From the NCBI GenBank assembly GCA_963724385.1, contig CAVRUJ010000001.1, positions 682,001-746,000 on the forward strand: a DNA stretch of 64,000 nucleotides, written 5' to 3'. This stretch comes from DASXQK01 sp963724385 (GTDB lineage: Bacteria > Pseudomonadota > Alphaproteobacteria > Dongiales > Dongiaceae). A program made the position numbers and the translations under genes. This document shows, in pieces, positions 41,533-48,831 of the stretch. Position 1 is the first letter of the stretch; every line of letters starts with the position of its first letter. Below the pieces are notes generated by a model that saw nothing but the letters and a program-made list of their open reading frames with translations, did no database searches and was not told where the DNA came from.

Positions 41533-42208
41533 CGAAGAGCTGCATCTGCTCGCCGGCGAGTACGTTCTGGGCGTGCTCGAGCCGGACGCCATGAGCGAGA
41601 TGGCGCTCGCGGCCGAATCCAGCCCGGATCTGCGGCTGGCCATCGCCTATTGGGAAGAGCGGCTCCATGGGCTCTCCCGCCTGGCCGGCGCGGCGGACCC
41701 GCCGCCCCAAACCTGGGAGCGCATCGCCGAGCGGATTGCCGCTCCGGCCGTTCCCGCCCGGAGGATTGGGCTATGGAACTGCCTTGGCTTCTGGCGCGGG
41801 TCGGCCGCCTTCGCCACGGCCCTCGCCGCATGCCTGGCGCTTTACAGCGCGCTGGCACCTGCGCCTGCGGGTCCCCACTTCGTCGCCATTCTCCATGCCC
41901 CGCAGCAGGAGCCGGCCGCCTGGGTGGCGACTGCGGGAGACAAGGGCCTGCTCCTGCGTGCGGTTGCCAGCCTTGCCGCCCCGGAGGACCGGGCCTTCGA
42001 GCTTTGGGCGATCAGTCCCGCCGGCGGGGCGCCCAAGGCGCTGGGTGTCGTGCCTGCCAGCGGCCGGCTTGAGATCGGCGTTTTGCCCGATGCCTTGCAG
42101 GACGGCGCCACGCTCGCCATCAGCATCGAGCCGAAAGCGGGCTCGCCCACCGGCCTGCCGACGGGACCCGTCGTCTTTGTCGGGCGTCTCAACGCGGTGA
42201 AGCCATAG
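41519..42208 (+). CDS. RskA-type anti-sigma factor with no normal start codon at the expected position
   Basis: The protein ends in the RskA C-terminal domain (anti-sigma-K): FVAILHAPQQEPAAWVAT, ALPEDRAFELWAISPAGGAP-type, GTTPASGRLEI-like and ALAISIEPKAGSPTGLPTGP. One membrane helix lies around 41800-41860. The N-terminal conserved block SDSEELHLLAGEYVLGVLEP is present in the frame, but no ATG, GTG or TTG precedes it. Candidates are ATA 41516 or ATC 41519, 11-14 nt after AGGAG, and CTG 41540. The first usual start, GTG 41573, would remove the sigma-binding block. It overlaps the sigma gene end by 14 nt. Either a rare start codon is used or there is a sequence error. Confidence 0.82.
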   Translation: MPSDSEELHLLAGEYVLGVLEPDAMSEMALAAESSPDLRLAIAYWEERLHGLSRLAGAADPPPQTWERIAERIAAPAVPARRIGLWNCLGFWRGSAAFATALAACLALYSALAPAPAGPHFVAILHAPQQEPAAWVATAGDKGLLLRAVASLAAPEDRAFELWAISPAGGAPKALGVVPASGRLEIGVLPDALQDGATLAISIEPKAGSPTGLPTGPVVFVGRLNAVKP

Positions 42209-42256
42209 AGCCTGATCAACTCAAGCGCACTCAGCTTGAGACGTGAATCAGGCTCT
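42206..42256. repeat. Dispersed palindrome, TAGAGCCTGAT type
   Basis: The arms AGAGCCTGAT (42207-42216) and ATCAGGCTCT (42247-42256) enclose an inner CTCAAGC/GCTTGAG stem. A near-identical copy is at 59689-59738. The first three bases, TAG, are the stop codon of the anti-sigma gene. It can also act as the end-of-operon hairpin between two convergent genes. Confidence 0.75.
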
Positions 42257-42291
42257 GGCCCGCCACTCGGACGGCTGCACGCCTTTGCCGT

Positions 42292-42672
42292 TCAGCCGCC
42301 GGCCGCTTTCAGAACGCGTGCGATCTCGGCCAGCACCATTTCGCGGGAATCGAGCTTGCGCAGGATCGCCACGGCGCCCTGCCGCTTGATCTCGTCGATG
42401 TAGTCGCGGTTGTCGTGGAACAGGTTGCGCCCGGAGATGGCGATGATACAGGCTCCCGCGTCATGTTGCTTCAGCCGACGGATGACCTCGCCGCCTTCCA
42501 TGTCCGGCATGAAGATATCGACGATGGTGAGCGCCGGTCGATGCTTGTCATAGGCTTCGATGCCCTCGGCCCCGCCCTCCGCATCGACGACCTCATGGCC
42601 GCCGCTTTCCAGGATCCGGCGAAAGACGCCGCGGAAGAAATTGTCGTCGTCGATGATCAAAATGCGAGCCAC
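42292..42672 (-). CDS. Single-domain response regulator (CheY-like receiver)
   Basis: This 126-residue receiver domain has the acidic pair DDD near residue 8-10, phospho-accepting Asp in TIVDIFMPD and the conserved Ser/Thr-type GRN and Lys in LRKLD. There is no output domain. The start is GTG 42672. No histidine kinase is adjacent, so the partner is unknown. It is convergent with the anti-sigma gene; a palindrome lies between them. Confidence 0.92.
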   Translation of the reverse strand: MARILIIDDDNFFRGVFRRILESGGHEVVDAEGGAEGIEAYDKHRPALTIVDIFMPDMEGGEVIRRLKQHDAGACIIAISGRNLFHDNRDYIDEIKRQGAVAILRKLDSREMVLAEIARVLKAAGG

Positions 42673-42935
42673 AGGTCAAGCCTCCGGCCGCGATCGCGCC
42701 CCCGCTCGAATCGCAACTCTTCCGCAGGCCGAATTCGCCTGCGCCAGTGGAACCCGCTCCCTGCCGCCCACCCCCGCCGGAGCCGGCCAAGGATGTTGCG
42801 TGCCGTTGATGCGGCCGGTCAAGCGCCATGATCCGAAGGGAATTCGATCGACCCTTGCCCATTGACCGGAGGTCGCGCCCGCGCGAGGTCAGCCCCGTGC
42901 TCCGAGCCAGCCGATCGCGCCACAATGGGAGAATC

Positions 42936-43012
42936 TGGTCGGAGTGAGTGGATTCGAACCACCGGCCCCTGCGTCCCGAACACAGTGCTCTACCAGGCTG
43001 AGCTACACTCCG
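42936..43012 (-). tRNA. tRNA-Pro (anticodon CGG)
   Basis: On the minus strand a full cloverleaf of 77 nt can be folded. The acceptor stem is CGGAGTG/CACTCCG with discriminator A and encoded CCA. The D arm is GCTC...GAGC, and the anticodon stem CTGTG/CGCAG holds the loop TTCGGGA, giving CGG. The T arm has GGTGG-TTCGAAT-CCACT. CGG reads the CCG proline codon, which is frequent in this high-GC DNA. It is not next to other RNA genes. Confidence 0.95.
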
Positions 43013-43071
43013 ACCGGAGGACGGGCTTATAGCCCCGATCCGCGGGACGAGGCAAGGGCGGGCCGCAGGGT

Positions 43072-44094
43072 CTAGAACGCCCGCTCAATGCAGAAATCGA
43101 CCACGTCGACGAGGGCGCGTTTCTCGGCGGTTTCGGGAAAAATGCCGAGCGCGTCGCGGGCGATCGCGCCGTAATGCCGGGCCCTGGCCACGGTGTCGCG
43201 CAGCGCCCCGTGACGGTCCAGAAGCCCGATCGCCCGGTCGAGGTCAGGCTCCTCCTGCTGGAGCTCTTCCATGGCCCGGCGCCAGAAGCCGCGCTCCGCC
43301 TCGTCGCCGCGCCGGAAGGCGAGAATCACGGGCAAGGTCAGCTTGCCCTCGCGGAAATCGTCGCCCACGGTCTTGCCGAGCTCGGTCTGGCGGGCGGAAT
43401 AGTCGAGTACATCGTCGATCAGCTGGAAGGCGATGCCGAGATTGAGGCCATAGCTGTCGAGCGCCTCCTCCTCGACCCGCGGGCGGTCGGCGACCACGGC
43501 CCCGATCCGGCAGGCGGCGGCGAAGAGGGCCGCGGTCTTGCAGCGGATGACGTCGAGATAGGCCTGCTCGGACGTGGCCGTGTCGTTGCTGGTGATAAGC
43601 TGAAGAACTTCGCCCTCGGCGATCACCGCCGAGGCGCCGGAGAGGATCTCCAGGACCCGGAGCGACCCGTCGGCGACCATGAGCTGGAAGGCCCGGCTGA
43701 ACAGGAAGTCGCCCACCAGCACGCTCGCCTTGTTGCCCCAGACGGCGTTGGCCGTGGCCAGGCCCCGGCGCAGATGGCTCTCGTCCACCACGTCGTCATG
43801 GAGCAAGGTGGCCGTATGGATGAACTCGACCGAAGCGGCCAGCGCCTGGTGGCGACCGCCGCGATAGCCGCAGAGCCGCGCCGAGGCCAGCGTCAGCATG
43901 GGCCGCAGGCGCTTTCCCCCAGCGGCGATCAGGTGCCCGGCCAGCTGGGGAATCAGCGGCACGGGGCTCTGCATGTTCTTCAGGATGAGCTCGTTGACGA
44001 CGCGCAGATCCTCGAGCACCAGGCGCTGCAACTCGTCGAGGGAGGGTTTGCGGCCCCGGCCCCGGCCTTCTTCCAGATTGACGATGACGGCCAC
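43072..44094 (-). CDS. ispB: Polyprenyl diphosphate synthase (octaprenyl/decaprenyl type, ubiquinone side chain)
   Basis: This 340-residue trans-isoprenyl synthase elongates farnesyl diphosphate with isopentenyl diphosphate to make the quinone side chain. Motifs are LLHDDVVDE (first Asp-rich) and FQLIDDVLDYS (second), with GGKRLRP and the GNKASVLVGDFLFSRAF segment. In alphaproteobacteria the product is usually the C50 or C40 chain of ubiquinone; chain length cannot be read here. GTG 44094 is chosen because it yields MAVIVNLEEG as in homologues; ATG 44139 is an alternative. A palindromic repeat lies upstream. DUF2007 and trmN6-like genes are divergent. Confidence 0.93.
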   Translation of the reverse strand: MAVIVNLEEGRGRGRKPSLDELQRLVLEDLRVVNELILKNMQSPVPLIPQLAGHLIAAGGKRLRPMLTLASARLCGYRGGRHQALAASVEFIHTATLLHDDVVDESHLRRGLATANAVWGNKASVLVGDFLFSRAFQLMVADGSLRVLEILSGASAVIAEGEVLQLITSNDTATSEQAYLDVIRCKTAALFAAACRIGAVVADRPRVEEEALDSYGLNLGIAFQLIDDVLDYSARQTELGKTVGDDFREGKLTLPVILAFRRGDEAERGFWRRAMEELQQEEPDLDRAIGLLDRHGALRDTVARARHYGAIARDALGIFPETAEKRALVDVVDFCIERAF

Positions 44095-44165
44095 GCCGCA
44101 ACCCCGTTTCTTGACCCGGCATTCCTCGCGGGCGAGCATAGAAGGGCGGGGCAGAGGGTCAAGCG

Positions 44166-44271
44166 TAGTATCGGATCGCAGAAATTCGTGACTCGGGTTT
44201 GTCGCGAATTTCTGCGTGAATCCGATACTAGAACTCATAACGATGTGCCGACATTCTTCGAAGGTCGGCGC
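44166..44271. repeat. Composite palindromic element, copy 1
   Basis: The first part (44166-44230) is a palindrome with arms TAGTATCGGATcGCAGAAAT and its complement around a short centre. The second part (44245-44271) is a hairpin, GTGCCGAC...GTCGGCGC. The same two units in the same order are at 45632-45739, 1.4 kb away. It lies in the divergent gap between the polyprenyl synthase and DUF2007 genes. Confidence 0.8.
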
Positions 44272-44318
44272 TGGGAACAAACCAGCAAGCAGAGCGGCGA
44301 AAGACCCGGTGGAGAGCC

Positions 44319-44531
44319 ATGCGCGAGTTGATGCGGACCAACAATCCGGTGCAGCTGTCCTTCCTCAAGGCGCTCCTCGCCGAAGCCGGCATCGCCTTCG
44401 AGATCTTCGACACCCACATGAGCATCACCGAGGGCAACGCCAATTTCATCGCCCCCCGGGTGATGGTGGATGCCGAGGACTACGAGCGGGCCCGGCGCCT
44501 GCTCCGCGAGGCGGGGGTCGATGACCGCTGA
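44319..44531 (+). CDS. DUF2007 family protein
   Basis: This 70-residue protein is of the DUF2007 (putative signal-transducing) family: MRELMRTNNPVQLSFLKALL, FEIFDTHMSITEGN and PRVMVDAEDYERARRLL. The fold is ferredoxin-like. It overlaps the methyltransferase gene start by 11 nt. Function unknown; it is conserved at this chromosomal place in related bacteria (from memory). Confidence 0.9.
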   Translation: MRELMRTNNPVQLSFLKALLAEAGIAFEIFDTHMSITEGNANFIAPRVMVDAEDYERARRLLREAGVDDR

Positions 44532-45285
44532 GGCTTCGCCGGGCGCTGAGGACGCAATCACCGAAGACGCGATCCTGGGCGGGCGCTTGCGCTTGCGCCA
44601 ACCGGCCCAAGGCTACCGGGTCGGCATCGATCCGATCCTGCTCGCCGCCGCCGCGCCAGCCCAGGGACGGGGCCGGGTGCTTGAACTGGGCGCGGGGGTG
44701 GGGGCGGCGTCGCTTTGCCTCGCCTGGCGCCAGCGCGAAGCCCAGGTAGTCGGCCTGGAGCTGCAGCCCGTCCTGGCGACGCTGGCGGCGGAGAACGCCG
44801 CCATCAACGGTTTTGCCGGGCGAGTGATTTTCCAGGCGGGCGACCTGCTGCGCCCGCCGCCGGCGATTGCCGCCGGCGGCTTTGACCTGGTGTTGGCCAA
44901 TCCGCCCTTCCATGCCGCCGGCAGCGCAACGCCACCGGCCGAGCCGGGCCGGGCGCGCGGCCATGTGGAGGGCGAAGCCGATCTCGCCGCCTGGATCGCG
45001 CGCGCTTGCGCGCTCGCCAGGCCGGGCGGCCAACTGCTCGTGATCCACCGGCCCGAAAGACTAGGCGAGCTCTTGGGATTGCTCGAGGGCCGGGCCGGAG
45101 GCGCCGTCCTGTTTCCACTTTGGTCCGCTGCCGGCAAGGCAGCGCGCCGCATCTTGCTGCTCGCCCACAAGGGCAGTCGGACACCCCTGACGCTGGCCGC
45201 CGGCATGAGTCTGCATGAAGCCGATGGGCGCTATACGGCGGCTGCCGAGGCGGTGCTGAGGGACGGCGAGGCTCTTGCTCTCTGA
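44521..45285 (+). CDS. TrmN6-like methyltransferase (tRNA adenine-N6)
   Basis: This 254-residue class I methyltransferase shows LELGAGVGAASLCLA for SAM binding, then GLELQPVLATLAAENA and the NPPF motif in LVLANPPFHAA that is typical of N6-adenine or amide methylation. The N-terminal GGRLRLRQPAQGYRVGIDPI is the TrmN6/YfiC signature, so the likely substrate is A37 of tRNA-Val. It overlaps DUF2007 in another frame, a usual arrangement in alphaproteobacteria. Confidence 0.9.
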   Translation: MTAEASPGAEDAITEDAILGGRLRLRQPAQGYRVGIDPILLAAAAPAQGRGRVLELGAGVGAASLCLAWRQREAQVVGLELQPVLATLAAENAAINGFAGRVIFQAGDLLRPPPAIAAGGFDLVLANPPFHAAGSATPPAEPGRARGHVEGEADLAAWIARACALARPGGQLLVIHRPERLGELLGLLEGRAGGAVLFPLWSAAGKAARRILLLAHKGSRTPLTLAAGMSLHEADGRYTAAAEAVLRDGEALAL

Positions 45286-45334
45286 GGGCAAGAGCATTGC
45301 TTGACCCGCCGGCGGCGCGCCGCTAAATGGTCCG

Positions 45335-45634
45335 ATGTTCTTTGCCAGCTTCGAAAAGCTCTTCCTCCTCATCGGCATCATCGCCGCCGTCTGGTACGGC
45401 TTCCGCTTCATGGGCGCGGTCGAGCGCGCCCGAGCCCGCGGCCAGCAGGCCCGGCAGCGGGCCGGAAACCAGCGTCCCGCGCAACCGGCAGACAGGGGCA
45501 CGGCCGGTGGCCGCAACGCCGCCTCCCAGATGGCCAATGTCGAGGAGACGATCCGTTGCCGGGTCTGCGGCGCCTTCGTGCCGGCGCGCCAGCCTTCGCG
45601 CTGCGGCAGGGGCGACTGTCCGTTCCCCGCCTAG
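45335..45634 (+). CDS. Membrane-anchored small protein with four-cysteine zinc-ribbon-like end
   Basis: This 99-residue protein has a single helix (about 8-26) and a basic, Gln/Ala-rich middle. The C-terminus holds Cys75-x2-Cys78 and Cys90-x4-Cys95, which could bind zinc. The family is not recognised with certainty. In related genomes small proteins with these features sit between the TrmN6-like and glyQ genes. Its stop codon TAG (45632-45634) is the first three bases of a palindromic element. Confidence 0.75.
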   Translation: MFFASFEKLFLLIGIIAAVWYGFRFMGAVERARARGQQARQRAGNQRPAQPADRGTAGGRNAASQMANVEETIRCRVCGAFVPARQPSRCGRGDCPFPA

Positions 45635-45739
45635 TATCGGATCGCAGAAATTCGTGACTAGGGGCTATGTCACGAATTTCTGCGTGAATCCGATACTAAG
45701 ATAGGAAGCGATGTACCGACTTTCTGCGAAAGTCGGTAC
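45632..45739. repeat. Composite palindromic element, copy 2
   Basis: Same two-part structure as 44166-44271: palindrome TAGTATCGGAT...ATCCGATACTA (45632-45698) and perfect hairpin GTACCGACTTTC-TGC-GAAAGTCGGTAC (45713-45739). In this copy the second hairpin is perfect. It lies between the zinc-ribbon-like gene and glyQ and its first bases form that gene's stop codon. Confidence 0.82.
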
Positions 45740-45814
45740 TGGGGCTGGCCATTGCTTGACCCTCGCGGCACCGCTCGTTAGGTTGCGCCGCGGCATAATC
45801 CCGGCAGCGTTGCG

Positions 45815-46711
45815 ATGCCTAACCCGGAAACCTGCTTCCAGCGCCTCATTCTGAAGCTCCAGGACTTTTGGGCGCGGGAAGGCTGCGTCATCCTCCAGCC
45901 CTACGACATGGAGATGGGCGCCGGCACCTTCCATCCGGCGACCACCCTCAGAGCCCTCGGCCCCGAGCCCTGGCGGGCCGCCTATGTCCAGCCCTCGCGC
46001 CGGCCCAAGGATGGCCGGTATGGCGAGAACCCCAACCGGCTGCAGCACTACTACCAGTTCCAGGTCATCCTGAAGCCCTCGCCGGGCGAGAGCCAAGAGC
46101 TCTATCTGGCGAGCCTGGAGGCGATCGGCATCCGCTTGCGCGATCACGACGTGCGTTTCGTCGAGGACGATTGGGAGAGCCCGACCCTGGGCGCCTGGGG
46201 GCTCGGCTGGGAAGTCTGGCTCGACGGCATGGAGGTGAGCCAGTTCACCTATTTCCAGCAGGTGGGCGGCATCAACTGCGAGCCCGTCTCGACCGAGCTC
46301 ACCTACGGCCTTGAGCGCCTGGCCATGTTCGTTCAGGGCGTCGATAACATCTTCGACCTCGACTGGAACGGCTTGCCCAGGGACGCCGGCGGCATGACCT
46401 ACCGCGACGTCTATCTTCAGGCCGAGCAGGAGTATTCGACTTTCAATTTCGAGGTCGCCGACACGGGCGCCCTCCTTCGCCATTTCCGGGACGCGGAAAA
46501 GGAGTGCCGGACCCTCTTCGAGCGTTCGAAGCCGCTGGCGTTGCCGGCTTACGACCAGTGCATGAAGGCGAGCCACCTGTTCAACCTGCTGGACGCCCGC
46601 GGCGTCGTCTCGGCGACCGAGCGCCAGGCCTTCATCGGCCGGGTACGGGCGCTGGCCAAGGGCTGCTGCGAAGCCTGGCTTGCCAGCCGCGGCCATGCCG
46701 TGAAGGAATAG
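45815..46711 (+). CDS. glyQ: Glycyl-tRNA synthetase alpha subunit
   Basis: This 298-residue catalytic subunit of the alpha2beta2 bacterial glycyl-tRNA synthetase starts TCFQRLILKLQDFWAREGC and shows GAGTFHPATTLRALGP, YVQPSRRPKDGRYGENPNRL (class II motif region) and GGINCEPVSTELTYGLERLA. It charges tRNA-Gly in the cytosol with GlyS. The beta gene begins 4 nt after its stop codon, so the two are co-translated. Confidence 0.98.
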   Translation: MPNPETCFQRLILKLQDFWAREGCVILQPYDMEMGAGTFHPATTLRALGPEPWRAAYVQPSRRPKDGRYGENPNRLQHYYQFQVILKPSPGESQELYLASLEAIGIRLRDHDVRFVEDDWESPTLGAWGLGWEVWLDGMEVSQFTYFQQVGGINCEPVSTELTYGLERLAMFVQGVDNIFDLDWNGLPRDAGGMTYRDVYLQAEQEYSTFNFEVADTGALLRHFRDAEKECRTLFERSKPLALPAYDQCMKASHLFNLLDARGVVSATERQAFIGRVRALAKGCCEAWLASRGHAVKE

Positions 46712-46715
46712 GCCC

Positions 46716-48830
46716 TTGCCCGAGTTCCTGTTCGAGCTTCTGGCGGAGGAAATCCCGGCCCGCATGCAGAGCCGGGCCGCCGACGAGCTGAAGCGGCAAG
46801 TAGCCGAGAGGCTGGGCGAGGCTGGCCTCAAATTCGGCCGGTCCGAGGCCTATTCGACCCCACGCCGGCTGGCGCTGTGGATCGACGGGCTGCCCTCGCA
46901 GCAGCCCCACCGCGAGGTGGAAATCAAGGGCCCCCGGGTCGGCGCGCCGGACAACGTGCTCCAGGCCTTCCTCAAGGCCCGCGGGCTTGCGAGCCTCGAC
47001 CTCTGCGAACAGCGCGAGGTCGGCCGCAACAAGTTCTGGTTCTACGTCGAGCGGGCGGCGGGCAAGCCGACCGCGGAGGTGCTGGCCGGGATCCTGCCCG
47101 ACATCGTGACCGGCTTGGCCTGGCCGCGCTCCATGCGCTGGGCCTATGACCGGGTGAGCTGGGTCCGCCCGCTGCACAACATCGTCGCCGTCTTCGACGG
47201 GCAGCTCGTGCCCTTTGAAGTCGACTTCGGTTCGCCCGAACGCCCGCGCCGGATCGTCTCGCGCAAGGAGACTTACGGCCATCGGTTCCTGGGGCCCCAG
47301 GCCTTCACGGTGACCAATTTCAACACCTACAAGGCGCGGCTCGGCGTGCGCCAGGTGGTGATCGACCCGGCCGAGCGCATGCACATTATCCGCAAGCATG
47401 CCGAGCGCCTGGCCCGCACCGAAGGCCTGCAGATGCGCCTCGACGAGGCGCTGCTGGAGGAGGTGGCGGGGCTGGTGGAATGGCCCGTCGTGCTGATGGG
47501 CCAGATCGATCCTGCCTATATGGATCTGCCGCCCGAGGTCCTCATCACCGCCATGCGCGCGCACCAGAAATATTTCGCCCTCCAGGACGGCGAAGGCCAG
47601 CTGGCGCCGCGTTTCCTCGTCGTCTCCAACATGGTGACCGCCGACCAGGGCCTCACTATCACCGCCGGCAACGAGCGCGTGCTGCGCGCGCGCCTGGCGG
47701 ACGCCAAGTTCTTCTGGGAACAGGACCGGAAGTTGAAGCTCGACGACCGGCTGCCCGCCCTGAAGCGCATGGTGTTTCATGAGAAGCTGGGCAGCCTCGC
47801 CGACAAGTCGGAGAGGGTGGAGAAGCTGGCCGTCGAGATCGCCCGCCAGCTTTCCCGGGCCGAGGAGCAGGCGGTGCGCCGCGCCGCGCGCCTGGCCAAG
47901 GCGGATCTCACCTGCGGCATGGTGGGCGAGTTTCCGGAACTCCAGGGCGTCATGGGTCGCTACTACGCCAGGCTCGAGGGCGAAGCGCCGGCGGTGGCCG
48001 ATGCCATTGCCGAGCACTACGCGCCACTCGGGCCCCACGACCGCGCACCCACCGCGCCCGTCTCCATCGCCGTGGCGCTGGCCGACAAGATCGACACCCT
48101 CGTCGGCTTCTGGGCGGTCAAGGAAAAGCCCACAGGCTCCAAGGATCCCTACGCGCTTCGCCGGGCCGCTCTCGGCGCCATCCGGCTCATCATCGAGAAC
48201 GAGCTGCGCTACGCCCTTCTCACCATCTTCCGGGTCGCCTTCCAATCCTACGAGACCCAAGGCCTGAAATTTGACGCGAACGAGCTGCGCCGCGACCTGC
48301 TGGAATTCTTCGCCGACCGTATGAAGGCCCTGCTGAAGGAGAAGGGCGTGCGCCACGATCTCGTCGCCGCGGTCTTCGCCCATCGGCGCGAGGACGGGTT
48401 GGGAGAGGACGACCTGGTCCGGCTTCTCGCCCGGGTCGATGCGCTCGCCAAGTTCCTGGAGAGCGAGGACGGCGCCAATCTGCTGACTGCCTCCAAGCGG
48501 GCCGGCAACATCCTGCGCATCGAGGAGAAGAAGGACGGGCGCGACTACAAGGATCTGCCCGACCCTTCGCTCCTGCGCCTGCCCGAGGAGTTCAACCTGG
48601 TCGAATCCATGAAGGAAGCGCGCGAGCGGGCGGAGACGGCCCTCAAGCGCGAGGCCTTCGGCGTCGCCATGGCGGCGCTTGCCAAGCTGCGCGGGCCGGT
48701 GGACGACTTCTTCGACCGGGTCACGGTCAACGCCGAGGACGAGTCCCAGCGGGTCAACCGCCTGAGGCTGCTGGCGCGCATCCGCACCACGCTCAACACC
48801 GTAGCCGACTTCTCCAAGATCGAGGCCTGA
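46716..48830 (+). CDS. glyS: Glycyl-tRNA synthetase beta subunit
   Basis: This 704-residue beta subunit, needed for tRNA binding, starts PEFLFELLAEEIPARMQ. It has KGPRVGAPDNVLQAFLKARG, VLITAMRAHQKYFAL and a HD-domain-like stretch, and ends in an anticodon-binding helical domain with FFDRVTVNAEDESQRVNRL. The start here is TTG or a nearby codon at 46716. ppdK begins 1 nt after its stop. Confidence 0.97.
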   Translation: MPEFLFELLAEEIPARMQSRAADELKRQVAERLGEAGLKFGRSEAYSTPRRLALWIDGLPSQQPHREVEIKGPRVGAPDNVLQAFLKARGLASLDLCEQREVGRNKFWFYVERAAGKPTAEVLAGILPDIVTGLAWPRSMRWAYDRVSWVRPLHNIVAVFDGQLVPFEVDFGSPERPRRIVSRKETYGHRFLGPQAFTVTNFNTYKARLGVRQVVIDPAERMHIIRKHAERLARTEGLQMRLDEALLEEVAGLVEWPVVLMGQIDPAYMDLPPEVLITAMRAHQKYFALQDGEGQLAPRFLVVSNMVTADQGLTITAGNERVLRARLADAKFFWEQDRKLKLDDRLPALKRMVFHEKLGSLADKSERVEKLAVEIARQLSRAEEQAVRRAARLAKADLTCGMVGEFPELQGVMGRYYARLEGEAPAVADAIAEHYAPLGPHDRAPTAPVSIAVALADKIDTLVGFWAVKEKPTGSKDPYALRRAALGAIRLIIENELRYALLTIFRVAFQSYETQGLKFDANELRRDLLEFFADRMKALLKEKGVRHDLVAAVFAHRREDGLGEDDLVRLLARVDALAKFLESEDGANLLTASKRAGNILRIEEKKDGRDYKDLPDPSLLRLPEEFNLVESMKEARERAETALKREAFGVAMAALAKLRGPVDDFFDRVTVNAEDESQRVNRLRLLARIRTTLNTVADFSKIEA

Positions 48831-48831
48831 G

